This document shows positions 24,401 through 32,327 of a stretch of DNA of 64,000 nucleotides, one piece after another. The stretch lies in the NCBI GenBank assembly GCA_024449915.1, contig JAMZAV010000969.1:62001-126000 (forward strand). Direction: 5' to 3'. Source of the stretch: Sweltsa coloradensis (taxonomy: Eukaryota; Arthropoda; Insecta; Plecoptera; Chloroperlidae). Within the stretch, counting starts at the first letter, position 1, and each line of letters starts with the position of its first letter. A model generated the notes under the pieces. That model was not told where the DNA came from. It worked only from the letters and a program-made list of their open reading frames with translations, and ran no database searches. The position numbers and the translations under genes are program-made.

Positions 24401-25973
24401 TTCGCCAAATAAGTATTTAAATTCAGAGAAGTGATCCGCATCAGTCAATGACTGCGCATTAATGTGGGCAATTTTTAGGTTTGATGGGTAGTTTATTGGC
24501 AACGTTGCTAGGATGTCAATAGCATTCGCGTCCCTGTTCATACTCGAAAGGGAATATTAGCAATAGAGGTAAAAATCACCAGTACTTACAAAATAAAAAA
24601 CTAAATTAAAATGATGTGTATAAAATGAATACAAGTAAATGTAATCTTGATGATGAGTGAAAAGAATTAATAATACGTTACTATATCTAATTACGTAACT
24701 AGATAGAACTTAAAACTAAAGTTAAAAGATGTATCAAATTAATATGAAGAGTTATTTAACAGTGTATAATGAAATAATGTTTTACTGCGTATGTAGTTAA
24801 GCTTTTAGGTCCATCAATGGTTCTTGAGTTAGTGAAAGTTAGTTGCACTAGCGGGTAGCTATATTAGCGTCGAGATGTTAGCCAGTTGGTTCATGTCTGA
24901 TACCCGGAGTCGTTCATCGCCTCGGCGTACAATGATTACACCATCTATAGTCCACACATTCTGAACGCCAAACTTTACAATTGCAGCTCGTAGGACTTGT
25001 AGTCTGCAGGCGGTAAGGTCCTCCCTTATAGTTGTCCCTGTGCCTTTGAGCACGCGTTTAGAGGTAAACATTGCCGCTCTGTTCCTGTAAGACACAAATT
25101 TAACAAGAATGGGGCGTGGTCGATCGCCTTTTCTTCCCACCCGATGAGACCTGTCTATGTCCTCTTTAGAGATTGTGATATTCATTTTTCTTGCTATATT
25201 CAAGGCAATCTCGTCGGTGTCTTCCCCGGTGGTTTCCTGTACGCCAAAGATTCTTATGTTGTTGCGCCGTTGATATTGTTCCAGTTCGTCGTCTCTTGTC
25301 TCTACTTGAGATCTTAAATTGTTAATTTCTTCCTCTTGTTGAGCGATTTTCTCTTCAAGTTTCTCAACGTTCTCCTGTGTTCATCTAAAGTCTCGGTGAT
25401 CTTGTTCAATGCATGCTCGACGATGGTATCAACGAGACCTCCAAGAGCGTCAGGTTGTCTGAAAATCTCTGCCACGACCTCTCGTATCAGGTCCTGCACG
25501 CCCTCTCTTGTGAGTGCAGGTAACCCGTCTGCAGCGGCCTCGCTGTCACGACCGCTTGTAGGGTGCGTAGTGTGAGCACTCTTTGTTAGGGTGCGTGGGA
25601 CACCAGGGTGGCCGCTCCGTGTCTCCCGCATCAGCTCTCGCGCGCCCCCTCTGGTGAGTGCAGACAACCCCCTAGTTGTGGTTACGTTTCTTTCTTTCTT
25701 TGTTAGAGTGCGTGGGCCATCAGGATGTCCGTTCTGGTTCTGGCTTGATGAAGCCATCGGCGTAGCGCTGTCCTCGTTCCTACCCATAACCTCACTTGTT
25801 GTTTTATATGAAATAATATAGTTAATTACTTACAGATTTAGCCACGGCTTATGTCTCGCTCTGGTCAGACGTATATTCTCTATAGATTCGACTATAACTC
25901 ACGGTAATCTTTCACTTGAAAACACACCTACTTTATATATATTCAGGACGCACAAAGAAAACTAGCCAGCCAT

Positions 25974-26012
<39 letters not shown>

Positions 26013-29000
26013 TGAGCGAGAAGGTGAGAGTGCCAGCCAGTGGCGTAACTACCGCCCGGGCTGTCTGGGGGACACGGCCTCGAATATTACCGCCAGTGTT
26101 CAATTCAAAGTGTTATGAAATTTGAAAATTAAAATTTGATAATGATAAGCATAGAAAATTCGTATTCAAAACTACTACTAGGAAACGCTCAGTTGGACGC
26201 GTTGATAAGCGAGCACGTGCTATAGCTAGACCCACATAGCACATTTTTTTTCAATTTTTCAATTTGCGACGTTCGCTGTCCACGGGGCCATGTTTCCAAT
26301 ATTATTTATTATTGCCAAGGTATTTGGGTAAACCCATGGGTAAACCTTTACTTTGTGGATAAAATCCACCGCCATCTAGAGGACCTTGACATCATTTCCT
26401 TGGGAAAACTATTTTAACTCTTTGGTAACAAATAATACACTGCTTCCTTCAATAGTATTTTGATTACTTCTAGGTGGCAGTGCATAGTGGCCAGAAACCT
26501 CGTGCGACTTTTCGTTGCCATAGTAACGTTACTTTTGTTAAAATGTAATTTCCATCTACACTACTTATAGGATCAAAATAAAATTAACATATTCGTGACC
26601 GGACGAACATTCTAAATGATTTGGCCACCTCAGATTTTGTCACCGTTTAGTTTGAAAAAAAAACTTTCGATTAACTTTCATGTAACTTTGTAATTTTTGA
26701 ACGATTTTGCCACAAAACTAATGGCATTCAATCCAGAACGAAGCTTGCGGATGGTCCAAATTTCAAATCGATCCGAACCTCCGTTCGAACGTTAAGGCGA
26801 GACAAAAAAAAAGTGACAATTTTTTCCGGCAGAGTCAAATGGAAACGCTCGCTTTGCTCGCTTAAAAAACAAGAAAGAACTATATTGGTAGAAGCAGTAG
26901 ATCGTTTGCAAGGTTGGATAATTCTATGAGTTGAAAACGAGCAAGATCGATACCTCAGAAAAGAAGTACACGACGTAGTCAACAAGTTCGCGGAAAATAA
27001 AGCTACCTAGACGAAATACATTTTTGGTGAGTGAAAGACATTTTACACTTCATTAAAAATGGCAAGGATAAGGACTCTCAGTGGTGTCATAGGGAGTATA
27101 CGCGAATACAGAGTACTGGTACCCAGAAATAAATATATATAATATAGGCCTTTCTTTCTTATACATAAAATAAAATTAGGGTATAGTCCGGTATACGCTT
27201 TGTGTACGGTGTACATCTCTTTGGTACAAATGAGGAAATCCAATGTCAAGTCAAAGAAAATATCATTTGTAATCACAACAATCATCACTAGTCACCACCA
27301 ACAATGTTATAAAAAAATATGCCTAAAATTTGTTAAAGTGCTCCAAGACACTCCAAGAATACCTAATAAAAAAAAATTTAAAAAAAAACGGGGGTGCATG
27401 GGTCCTTTGATTGGATATTGCTTAACGTCTCATATTTATGCAACTTGTCCCCTTGCAACCGACCTAGGTGCAAGACTTGCCCCATGCACGAGCCTGTTAG
27501 GACGTTCACTGCCCACCTCACCAGCAAGACCTACAAGATACACAACAACAACACCTGTGGCACCAGCAACATTGTGTACCAACTTAAGTGTATGCGATGT
27601 CCTGCTGAATATATTCGGTTGACCACCAACACTCTACGTACTAGGATGAATGGGCACAGGGGCAGGACGTGCGAGAAGAGAATTTGGAGAAACCAGTGGC
27701 ATTGCATGCTTACGGGCATGGCTTACCTTTTATGACCTGTTTACACCTGTTTCATAAGGTCTGTCCCACCCACCATACAAGCTGGTGAACTGAGAAGGTG
27801 GGAACTGGCCTACCAGTGGATCTGCAAATCCTGTTAAAAGCCGAATTAATTTAAACCTACGATGATTCTCCTCCCTCTTCCCCCACCCCCACCCTGTCAC
27901 CCAATCCACACCCATTCACTCACCCCTCACCCCTAGCCAACAGCTAGCCTAGTTTTAATTTTCAACTCAGTATCTCTCTCTACACTCACTGAGGAAGGTC
28001 ACGTGGACCGAAAACGTTTTGATTATGTAGTTATTTGTTTGTTTGTGTTATCTTTCGTGGCGCGCCTACTCCATTTAAGGTAAGCTGTTGGCACCGTATC
28101 TCTTTGTGTCATTCATATGTATGAAATGGGCCTCACCCAATCCACACCCATTCACTCACCCCTAGCCAACAGCTAGCCTAGTTTTAATTTTCAACTCAGT
28201 ATCTCTCTCTACACTCACTGAGGAAGGTCACGTGGACCGAAAACGTTTTGATTATGTAGTTATTTGTTTGTTTGTGTTATCTTTCGTGGCGCGCCTACTC
28301 CATTTAAGGTAAGCTGTTGGCACCCTATCTCTTTGTGTCATTCATATGTATGAAATGGGCCTATATTTTTTCTTGAGAATAAACATTTTTCTAAATCTGA
28401 ACTACTCAAGATTTTTGGTAAGACCAAAACTATGTTTAAAATATATTTTTGGTTGATGCATGCATAGGCCTAGACCTACTCAAAAACAAAATTGGGTAAG
28501 ACAAACGTAATTGCATCAACCACCAACACAGATCTGTTGGTTTAACAATGTACATACGTGGATCCACCCCAATGCAAAATGGGTTGCCGCTCGCAGGACA
28601 TTCAGTGATGGTAAGTTATATCCATGAGCAAGATCGTGACGAATATTGACCAACCAGTCAGGAATATGGACCCTTTTTGCCATTTGGTACATTGTCTCAA
28701 ACTGGTCTTGTGCCAGCATTGCTATGTGATTCAGAAACCTGGTGGAATAAAATGGATAAATTAAAAGTAAATAAAAATGGAAATGGGAAAGGGAAAGAAA
28801 TTTTTCAAATACAGGCACATGGCCGCATGCCTCGAGAGAAAGTATGAGAATGCCTAGAGAAAAATTAATTGGAAGAAGTTTGATGAACAGAATACAGGGT
28901 AGTAGGCGCTTGTCTATTAAATCCAGGACTTTCGATGCGTCACGCAAGTATCCATATTCCGGGACATTTGAGAGCTTAATTAGGTAATAAATGTTAAGTC

Positions 29001-31123
29001 TACACCTACCTCATTATCGAAGTGGAGTACATCAGGCGAAGATCATGTTCTCGATAAAGAGGTAAGTGTCCTTCAACAATCTGAGGCCAGATTTCTTTAT
29101 CTTGCAATAAAACATGGATCAAACTAAGCGTACACTCAACTCCTGCTGGAAGCGTTACACATCTATTAAATAAAGGAGAAAATAACATTAAACACCTACC
29201 ATATGGTAGTTAATATTCTAGGTCCATGGACACAGACTTTTTGAAATGTTAAATAACGCCCAAATTAATTTCCAAAGATATTTGTATTGTATTGTATTTT
29301 ATTGGCTGCTGTGAGATTACATGTGATGACGTAACGTAACTGGTACGTGTATCGTAACATAAGCATTGTCAGAATTGTTGGTATTCATACCTAGGGCCTA
29401 TTTACATAAAATAATTTACAATTACAAACTACTTTACTAATACAAGATAGATCGATTGATTGAATATTGCTTAACGTCTCATATTAATGCACTTTGGCTA
29501 TTCGAGACGATGAGTGGTGAAAGATGAGGATGAAGTATGAACAGAAGGGAGGAGGGGAAACCCGGTACCGGCACGAAGCCCACTCCTTTCGAAAAGTACC
29601 AAGGGGACCAACGGCTTAACGTCCCATCCGAAAGGACGGTGTAACCTTGACAGTCATATAGGTTCCTCCACTAACCCGGACTGCCGAGCAGACGTCAAGG
29701 AGAAAGAAGCCGTTACAGTAGCTCTCGAACCCTCCATCTGCTCTAACCAGCGGTATACGTTAGTTTCAGGGCAGAGCGGTCACCCACTCTACCCCTGATC
29801 ACGCCCAATTCTGCTTAACTTCGGTGTTTGAGTGGGAACCGGTGATAATACGACCTCGGCTAAACCGCTGGCTACTAATACAAGATAGGATAGATTATAT
29901 ACCTACTAATAATTTTACATTATTATAAATTTACATCTCCTATTTACTATTTAGTAAGTAGGTGGATGGTGGCCTATTATCGAGTAGGCCTAATACGGTA
30001 ACCTAATGTTAGATTATTCAAAATTTACCACTTCCCACTGCCTGCCTCAAAAAATGTTATGTGGTAGGCTGCGTAGACCAACCAAGTTATTGTGCACTGG
30101 TGATATAAAATAGGTACATACTTATTCCCTTGTCAGAGCCATTAGACAAGGGTTGCCAATTGAGGCAGTGCTTAAAAAGGTGGTGTATGAAATAAAACTA
30201 GGGCCTATAGACAGACTTATCAATTAAATTGTACCTATGTAAGTTTAAGTAGGGATGCACATCGATACTTTTCATTATCGATTACCAAAATGGTTATGTC
30301 ATTATCGAATCGATAGTATCGATAATATCGATATCACCAACATCACCAACATAGCCTGTTCCGACCTATAGGCCTAAGTGGAACCTCAAATGTGGCAAGT
30401 GTAAGTCAAAATTATACTATCGCGTTCCTTTTGCTGCCTCGCTGTCTTCGATGTCATGTGCTTGGCTTCCGTTATCGACTGATAGCTCATTTGTCATTTC
30501 CAAACATAAGCCTTGAGTGTGCCACCATCAGCCCAGCCAGTGCATGGCACAACGTGAGATAATCTCTGTCTTTAGAGCTTGGTTCGTGCAACTATTGACG
30601 AATTATTTGATATTTCGATAATCGATAATAAATTTTGGTTATCGATTATCGAAATTATATCCATTATTGATTATTGATCGATAATATCGATTATCGTTGC
30701 ATCCCTAGGTATAAGCCTAACTGTAATCAAAATTCAGAAACACAGGCAAACACTAGTTTGTTAAATTATTCCGAATTGATGGTTGTAGTAGGCGTTGAAG
30801 GTTCAGTTCAGTTCAGTTTTATTAGCATCCGTGTAGGTTACATAGTATAACACACACAACTGCACTGTAGGGGTAGAAGAGCTGCAATCTACTCTGACAC
30901 AGTGCAAGTAGGCTAGGTAGCCTAGAATTGATATTATAGGTATATATGACCAAGACATGGTGGATTGTGTAGATAAGAACCGAGAACCAATTAATTAGAT
31001 CTAATATTGTACCGTAGTGGTTACTTTTACCTAGCTTTCCAAACTAGTATCTTCTCATAACCATTCCTCTGAGCTTTGGTATCATTTGAATAAATCTGTT
31101 GGTACACTTCACGCCACTCCAAC
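10260..31123 (-). CDS. LAS1L: LAS1/LAS1L homologue, exons 2 to last (first exon not found)
   Basis: LAS1 is the HEPN endoribonuclease subunit that, with the NOL9/Grc3 kinase, cuts ITS2 during 60S ribosome maturation in the nucleus. Eight exons join in phase: 31031-31123, 29010-29162, 28558-28738, 20247-20395, 17133-17395, 11519-11984, 10886-11169 and 10260-10519, giving 615 residues plus a missing N-terminus (human LAS1L is about 730). The first three exons hold the conserved LAS1 domain: LEWREVYQQIYS, TLPAGVE, LRLMYSTSIMR and IPDWLVNIRHDLAHG, where RHDLAH is the catalytic R-H-x-x-x-H of this HEPN family. The C-terminal part is acidic then Lys-rich. All exons are open and splice sites intact, so the gene looks functional. 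Introns are packed with transposons. The codon split at 31123 requires an upstream exon, probably between 31.1 and 46 kb. Confidence 0.9.
10689..10864. repeat. Two poly-C tracts in a LAS1L intron
   Basis: C runs of about 14 (from 10688) and 11 (from 10854) bases, each followed by a near-identical ACCTGTAACnCCATAAAAACTTAC segment, so about 35 bases are locally duplicated next to the exon donor. Confidence 0.6.
10886..11169 (-). CDS. LAS1L: LAS1L exon: acidic region
   Basis: 284 bp. Acceptor AATGTTTCAG and donor GTAAGTTT. Encodes SFLELVEPAL then an acidic stretch (EMEIDEPQITEQETVIEDP). Ends one base into a codon, completed by CG of the last exon. Confidence 0.87.
11225..11430 (-). mobile_element. 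tRNA-derived SINE, same family as 56974-57417
   Basis: On the minus strand an A-box-like TTTAGTGGTTAATGCC and a B box GGTTCGAATCC are followed by CAGAAATTTTTTAACTTCTG and TGGACATAAGTCCATCA, the same two hairpin blocks as in the 57-kb copy. It lies in the LAS1L intron between 11169 and 11519. A working tRNA is excluded because no acceptor stem forms. Confidence 0.8.
11519..11984 (-). CDS. LAS1L: LAS1L exon: large helical C-terminal region
   Basis: 466 bp. Acceptor TGACTTACAG and donor CAG|GTACCC. Starts (E)IDDAGNEILPPRFRQLW and includes THRRKVAAMWLKEIC. Both boundary phases fit. Confidence 0.87.
11985..12772. other. LAS1L intron, no gene recognised
   Basis: AT-rich. A 14-bp inverted pair TGACTGCATCTTTG at 12096-12109 and 12183-12196 is the only structure noted. 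Confidence 0.5.
12781..13604. mobile_element. hAT-type MITE, 824 bp, with 8-bp TSD
   Basis: Left end CAGACCTGGGTA, right end TACCCAGGTCTG, flanked by exact GCTACTGT at 12773-12780 and 13605-13612. Both sides carry many GTAAC/GTTAC subterminal motifs, the usual look of hAT MITEs with a CAGnnnTGGGTAA end. No transposase. Confidence 0.93.
13809..13982. mobile_element. Helitron-like terminus pair (short palindromic unit)
   Basis: Starts CTAGCGAAAAGCCAAAGTCG and ends with the inverted ACGACTTTAGCGTTTCACTCG (CTAG mutated to CTCG). The centre is shared with the palindrome at 57570-57754. Belongs to the CTAG family discussed at 53478-54257. Confidence 0.7.
13983..14596 (+). mobile_element. tRNA-like repeat with conserved body, copy 1
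   Basis: Begins TCTAGTTGGCTAAGGCG (A-box-like) with GGGTTTAATCACC (B-box-like) near 14028. The body includes GAGTAAAGATTGCAAGGTTTACTC and ends at TTCGCTGCGCTCACTCGTCTAA near 14594. Inverted copies occur at 14935-15185 and 15880-16185. Confidence 0.65.
14935..15185 (-). mobile_element. tRNA-like repeat, copy 2 (inverted)
   Basis: On the minus strand it reads TCTAATTGGCTAAGGCGC, then a B-box-like GGGTTCAAACCCCCGG, then the same body (TACTCAAT, TTGCAAGG). It abuts the helitron-like end at 15186 just as copy 1 abuts 13982. Confidence 0.7.
15186..15534. mobile_element. Helitron-like element with CTAG at both ends
   Basis: Left end CTAGGGAAACGCCAAAGTCG, right end CGACTTTGGCGTTTCCCTAG. The inverted similarity runs about 60 bases inward (GTTGTTAGAnGAGTGAG, TCATGTGTTGAGTACCCGG). 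T follows CTAG outward on both sides. No coding capacity. Confidence 0.75.
15880..16185 (-). mobile_element. tRNA-like repeat body, copy 3 (inverted, headless)
   Basis: Repeats the body of 14040-14400 in inverse orientation, including GAGTAAACCTTGCAATATTTAC and TGCATTTCAAAACATGTTTAATAA. The tRNA-like head is missing. Confidence 0.7.
16186..16745. other. LAS1L intron, no gene recognised
   Basis: Single-copy-looking sequence in the intron 3' of the exon at 17133. No exon could be supported. Confidence 0.45.
16750..16895. repeat. Fragment of a CCAGACGTCCCG repeat
   Basis: GGGACGTCTGGTCACCCTA near 16860-16885 preceded by internal GGGACAC/GTGTCCC pairs. This resembles the end of a dispersed short TIR repeat (inverse reads TAGGGTGACCAGACGTCCCG). 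Only one end is visible. Confidence 0.5.
16896..17067 (+). mobile_element. Helitron-like right end
   Basis: Shares GGCCATAATGCGCCACTCTAGCC, TACCGGGTACTCAACACATGG and ACGACTTTTGCGTTTTCCTAG with 15390-15534. CTAG at 17064-17067 is followed by T. The left part is missing. Confidence 0.7.
17133..17395 (-). CDS. LAS1L: LAS1L exon: Lys-rich helical region
   Basis: 263 bp. Acceptor ATCATAG and consensus donor CAG|GTGAGT. Encodes TRVTEVIGRLPKKAKKK and helical Leu-rich sequence ending LLKTLST. Phase 2 in, phase 1 out. Confidence 0.85.
17396..18300. other. LAS1L intron, no gene recognised
   Basis: AT-rich intron sequence; nothing coding seen. Confidence 0.5.
18396..19161 (-). mobile_element. Helitron-like element nested in a hAT-type element
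   Basis: CTAG at 18396-18399, preceded by A (T on the element strand), next to CGCGTTGTTGGATGAGCG. The interior has three copies of a roughly 130-bp unit containing ATTAATTCATAAAATTAAGG and ATCGGATAAAGCATGTAGG. It then has ATCGGAGTATCGGTTTAGCC, a GAAA run and the far end GCTACGCTCATC. The hairpin arm near CTAG is deleted here. Confidence 0.75.
19061..19101. repeat. (GAAA)n microsatellite
   Basis: Short GAAA array running into poly-A inside the helitron-like element. Confidence 0.9.
19512..20246. other. LAS1L intron with a small foldback
   Basis: CGATCGGGGTTTGGTCACAG near 19973 and CTGTGACCAAACCCGGATCG near 20145 are inverted, a possible foldback of about 190 bases. No clear target duplication. 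Confidence 0.4.
20247..20395 (-). CDS. LAS1L: LAS1L exon: end of LAS1 domain and linker
   Basis: 149 bp. Acceptor TTTACAG. Begins EHYW, completing the ALGWIH-EHYW block at the end of the LAS1 domain. The donor is taken as TAA|GTACAC because it restores phase with the next exon (NGY-K-TRV); it is a weak site, so this boundary is the least certain. Confidence 0.8.
20535..20884. mobile_element. TIR element, 350 bp, with exact 8-bp TSD
   Basis: Ends GGTACTTGTTCATTATCTGG and inverted GGTAATTGTTCATTATCGGG, about 28 of 32 bases matching. Flanked by exact GATAAAAG at 20527-20534 and 20885-20892. Contains a poly-C run near 20580. No coding frame; the superfamily is uncertain. Confidence 0.87.
21052..21092. 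repeat. GGGGTGG-rich tract, possible G-quadruplex
   Basis: Six or more runs of three to five G within 40 bases on the + strand. Confidence 0.6.
21417..21464. repeat. (TAC)n microsatellite
   Basis: ACT/TAC trinucleotides in the 3' region of the LINE. Confidence 0.95.
21643..22272 (-). pseudogene. LINE ORF2 C-terminal region
   Basis: Continues the RT after a frameshift in the 22241-22272 overlap. KNLGLIVDETLSWTPHIN, IIDYASIVYNDL and the final LWNEFGLEL block are the conserved thumb and C-terminal segments of CR1/Jockey-type elements. Confidence 0.88.
22241..23392 (-). pseudogene. LINE ORF2 reverse transcriptase core
   Basis: Open for 383 codons. RT motifs in order: ARGPDGIP, SNYRPISLL, LFDFSKAFDCVNH (catalytic Asp), GVPQGSVLSPLFF and MYADDFQM (YADD, catalytic Asp pair). 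Catalytic residues are intact, but the frame breaks on both sides: 23323-23589 carries the upstream linker (TSDIKLLLEN) and 21643-22272 the downstream part. Confidence 0.93.
23590..24541 (-). pseudogene. LINE ORF2 apurinic-like endonuclease domain, frameshifted
   Basis: Begins near MNRDANAIDI. LKIAHINAQSL is the N-terminal motif of APE-type endonucleases, DIIAISETFL follows, and GGGVAVYVRD is also conserved. Downstream GDLNARFGTQ appears in a different frame around 24030-24050, showing frameshifts near 24170 and 24030. This domain nicks the target DNA in active elements. Confidence 0.88.
24859..25787 (-). pseudogene. LINE ORF1 (nucleic-acid-binding chaperone), one frameshift
   Basis: The N-terminal half (25787-25314) starts MGRNEDSATP and holds an internally duplicated segment of about 45 residues (GHPxxPRTLTK then GLxALTRxG). 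A frameshift near 25375 separates it from a coiled-coil frame (EEKIAQQEEEINNLRSQVE) that continues into IRIFGVQE, then DIDRSHRVG and IREDLT. These are the RRM-like blocks of L1/L2-type ORF1 proteins, which coat the RNA. The frame ends at 24859. Confidence 0.85.
25976..26008. repeat. (GA)n microsatellite
   Basis: Sixteen or so GA units just upstream of the LINE 5' end. Confidence 0.95.
26178..26866 (-). mobile_element. Helitron-like element, GTTGGACGCG subfamily
   Basis: CTAG at 26178-26181 preceded by A. The terminal hairpin on the minus strand is AACGC-GTCCAACTGA-GCGTT. Contains the interior shared with 61.2-64 kb (ACCTTGACATCATTTCCTTG, GCCACCTCAGATTTTGTC, GGTCCAAATTTCAA) and ends GCTCGCTTTGCTCGCTTAA. 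Noncoding. Confidence 0.75.
26870..27407. other. LAS1L intron, no gene recognised
   Basis: AT-rich sequence with no supportable exon. Confidence 0.45.
27411..27840 (+). pseudogene. Penelope-like element GIY-YIG endonuclease remnant
   Basis: Starts next to a LINE/SINE tail-like GGATATTGCTTAACGTCTCAT. One frame reads CNRPRCKTCPMHEP, then HNNNTCGTSNIVYQLKCMRC and AEYIRLTTNTLRTRMNGHRG, the GIY-YIG endonuclease block of Penelope-like elements. Another frame continues AGELRRWELAYQWI near 27780-27826. The second Tyr-Ile-Gly has become Tyr-Ile-Arg, and a frameshift follows. Confidence 0.88.
27981..28030 (+). ncRNA. Hammerhead-ribozyme-like motif, Penelope terminal repeat, unit 1
   Basis: The core reads C(27989)TGA-G-G(27994)-A, an extra A, stem II GGTC/GACC with loop ACGTG, then GAAA (28010-28013). 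CTACA upstream can pair with TGTAG downstream as stem I. Stem III would be very short (AAC/GTT), as in minimal or dimeric hammerheads. Penelope-like elements are known to carry hammerheads; activity here is inferred. Confidence 0.5.
28210..28258 (+). ncRNA. Hammerhead-ribozyme-like motif, unit 2
   Basis: Same core as unit 1 with C3 at 28218; identical stem II and GAAA. It lies 229 bp downstream. Confidence 0.5.
28558..28738 (-). CDS. LAS1L: LAS1L exon: catalytic HEPN segment
   Basis: 181 bp. Acceptor TTCCACCAG and donor GTATGT. Contains AKRVHIPDWLVNIRHDLAHG followed by LPSLNVLRAATHFALGWIH. RHDLAH supplies the nuclease Arg and His residues. Ends on a complete codon. Confidence 0.95.
29010..29162 (-). 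CDS. LAS1L: LAS1L exon: middle of LAS1 domain
   Basis: 153 bp. Acceptor TTTAATAG and donor GTAGGTG. Contains CVTLPAGVECTLSLIHVLL and HDLRLMYSTSIM, matching the conserved core between the first tryptophan block and the catalytic helix. One base leads and two trail, in phase with both neighbours. Confidence 0.93.
29457..29876 (-). mobile_element. 5S-rRNA-derived SINE (SINE3-like)
   Basis: On the minus strand the head resembles eukaryotic 5S rRNA: CACCGGTTCCCACT, then CACCGAAGTTAAGC (A-box region), TTGGGCGTGATCAGG and GTGGGTGACCGCTCTGCCCTG (C-box region). A central ACGTTAAGCCGTTGGTCC block and a TGAGACGTTAAGCAATATTC tail follow. The head is diverged, and it is flanked by repeat sequence, so a true 5S gene is unlikely. 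It lies in a LAS1L intron. Confidence 0.75.
30250..30707. mobile_element. hAT-type MITE rich in ATCGAT
   Basis: Ends TAGGGATGCACATCGATA and its inverse TATCGTTGCATCCCTA, with repeated TATCGATAA motifs near both ends. Flanks AGTTTAAG and GGTATAAG match at 6 of 8 positions, an aged TSD. Located between two LAS1L exons. Confidence 0.8.
31031..31123 (-). CDS. LAS1L: LAS1L exon: start of LAS1 domain
   Basis: 93 bp. Acceptor TTTTGTAG and donor GTAAAAG. Reads LEWREVYQQIYS then QRNGYEKILVWKA; this W..V.......QR......W pattern opens the LAS1 domain. It begins with the last base of a codon and ends with two bases (AG) of the next. Confidence 0.9.
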
Positions 31124-31577
31124 CTACAAAACAAAAATCATGGAATTAATACTTTACAGTTAACTCACACAGGGCTACCACACAAAAACTGTAAAAAAGA
31201 TGATTTGGTTTCTAATTGACTAGGCTCAGTGATAACAAGTAAAAGCTTTGTTTTAGGCCTACGACTGAACAAAGTTCGAAACCACAGTCAAATTAGCATG
31301 AGAAAGCTTTGAATATGTATATAGCTCAAAATGTGCTTGAAGTACCTGGTAGGCCTACTTTTTAACTTTGTCTAGCCAGAGCGTACATTTTGTCATTGAA
31401 CAAGATGATGTTTTGTGCAAAAAATAAGTTTATAGGCATATTTTTTTAATTGCAGATCGAGATTGAAATTCTATTCTAATGTACACCTTGCAAGTTTCTA
31501 GAATTATTTCTGAATCATTTAGAAAGTCATTTTTGTGCAGAGGCATATCCTTTTGGAATGCAATGTCTTATGATATT
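31124..31577. other. Upstream of the first identified LAS1L exon
   Basis: The missing LAS1L first exon should be in this direction. No frame with the expected N-terminal sequence and a phase-2 donor was recognised. Confidence 0.4.
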
Positions 31578-31930
31578 AAGCATAATTTACAAATAGTTCT
31601 AAGGCGTAAGGCGCAAGTCGTAAGAAATGCTAGGCGTTGACAACAACCATGCCATTTTTCATTGCTCCTGCGTATTGCGCATGCACGTACAACCAGCTGA
31701 GGAATGAAATATACAGGAGTGGGGAGTTTCCTTCTTCGTGATTGGCTCGTCGTAAGAAACCTGTCGTAAGAATTGGATTTTGGGCAATTCGTTACGACAT
31801 AAACCATACGCCTTGCGACTTAGGACGTGTTGTGAACGTTCTGATTGAAACACATACTCGGCAAGCAATACAAAATATTACGCCTTAGGCCTTGCGCCTT
31901 ACGCCTTAGAACTAGTTGTGAATGATGCTT
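31578..31930. mobile_element. TIR element with AAGGCGTAAGGCGCAAG ends
   Basis: TIRs of about 50 bases begin AAGCATnATTnACAAnTAG and continue TTCTAAGGCGTAAGGCGCAAG on both sides (30 of 32 matching in the core). About 353 bp, noncoding. The target duplication is unclear (possibly TA). Confidence 0.75.
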
Positions 31931-32327
31931 TAGAAGCCAGTTTACTGAGCTAGGAATGTACAATTTAAAAGGAAAATTGAAGCAATGATAATGAATTAAA
32001 GAGCAAAGAAGAATTAATTTTTAGTATTTGTCTGTGGTTCATTGTCTTTGTGTTTGTGTCATGTTAATTTCTCTTCATAAGTTCTTATTTATGATTTTGC
32101 TATTTCTCTTTGGTTGTTCATAATTGCTATGGTTATAAAATAATCAATGTATTTTCAATGATATTTTCTGCCTAGATTAACTGGTTGCCGCTTGCCGGCC
32201 ACTGGTGGAACTCACAACTTGAGTTAGGTCACGTAGGTGTCTCCTGTATCATTGCTGTGATCAGTTTTTATAGGGCGCGGCTAGCGGCCTTATAGGTTTG
32301 CACCAAGTTTATAGATGTATATATGTA

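Larger units (their letters stand above)
21243..25835 (-). mobile_element. Non-LTR retrotransposon (Jockey/CR1/L2-like), near full length, inactive
   Basis: On the minus strand: ORF1 (about 25787-24859), APE endonuclease (from 24541), reverse transcriptase (23392-22241), RT C-terminus (22272-21643) and a 3' end made of ATATCAA tandem repeats near 21245-21265, as CR1/L2-type LINEs have instead of poly-A. Several frameshifts interrupt both ORFs. It sits in the LAS1L intron between 20395 and 28558, in the same orientation as the gene. Confidence 0.92.
27898..28362 (+). repeat. Tandem duplication (236 bp) of a Penelope terminal region
   Basis: Unit 27898-28133 is repeated at 28134-28362, nearly identical except for a 7-base loss. 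Each unit carries ACTGAGGAAGGTCACGTGG plus ACCGAAAACG and ends near AAGGTAAGCTGTTGG, a sequence also found at the ends of the 50- and 53-kb Penelope copies. Head-to-tail terminal repeats are normal for Penelope-like elements. Confidence 0.85.

Noticed and set aside
31568..31868. Minus-strand frames of 69-79 codons upstream of LAS1L considered as its first exon
   Set aside because: They lie inside a TIR element and do not contain the expected LAS1 N-terminal sequence.
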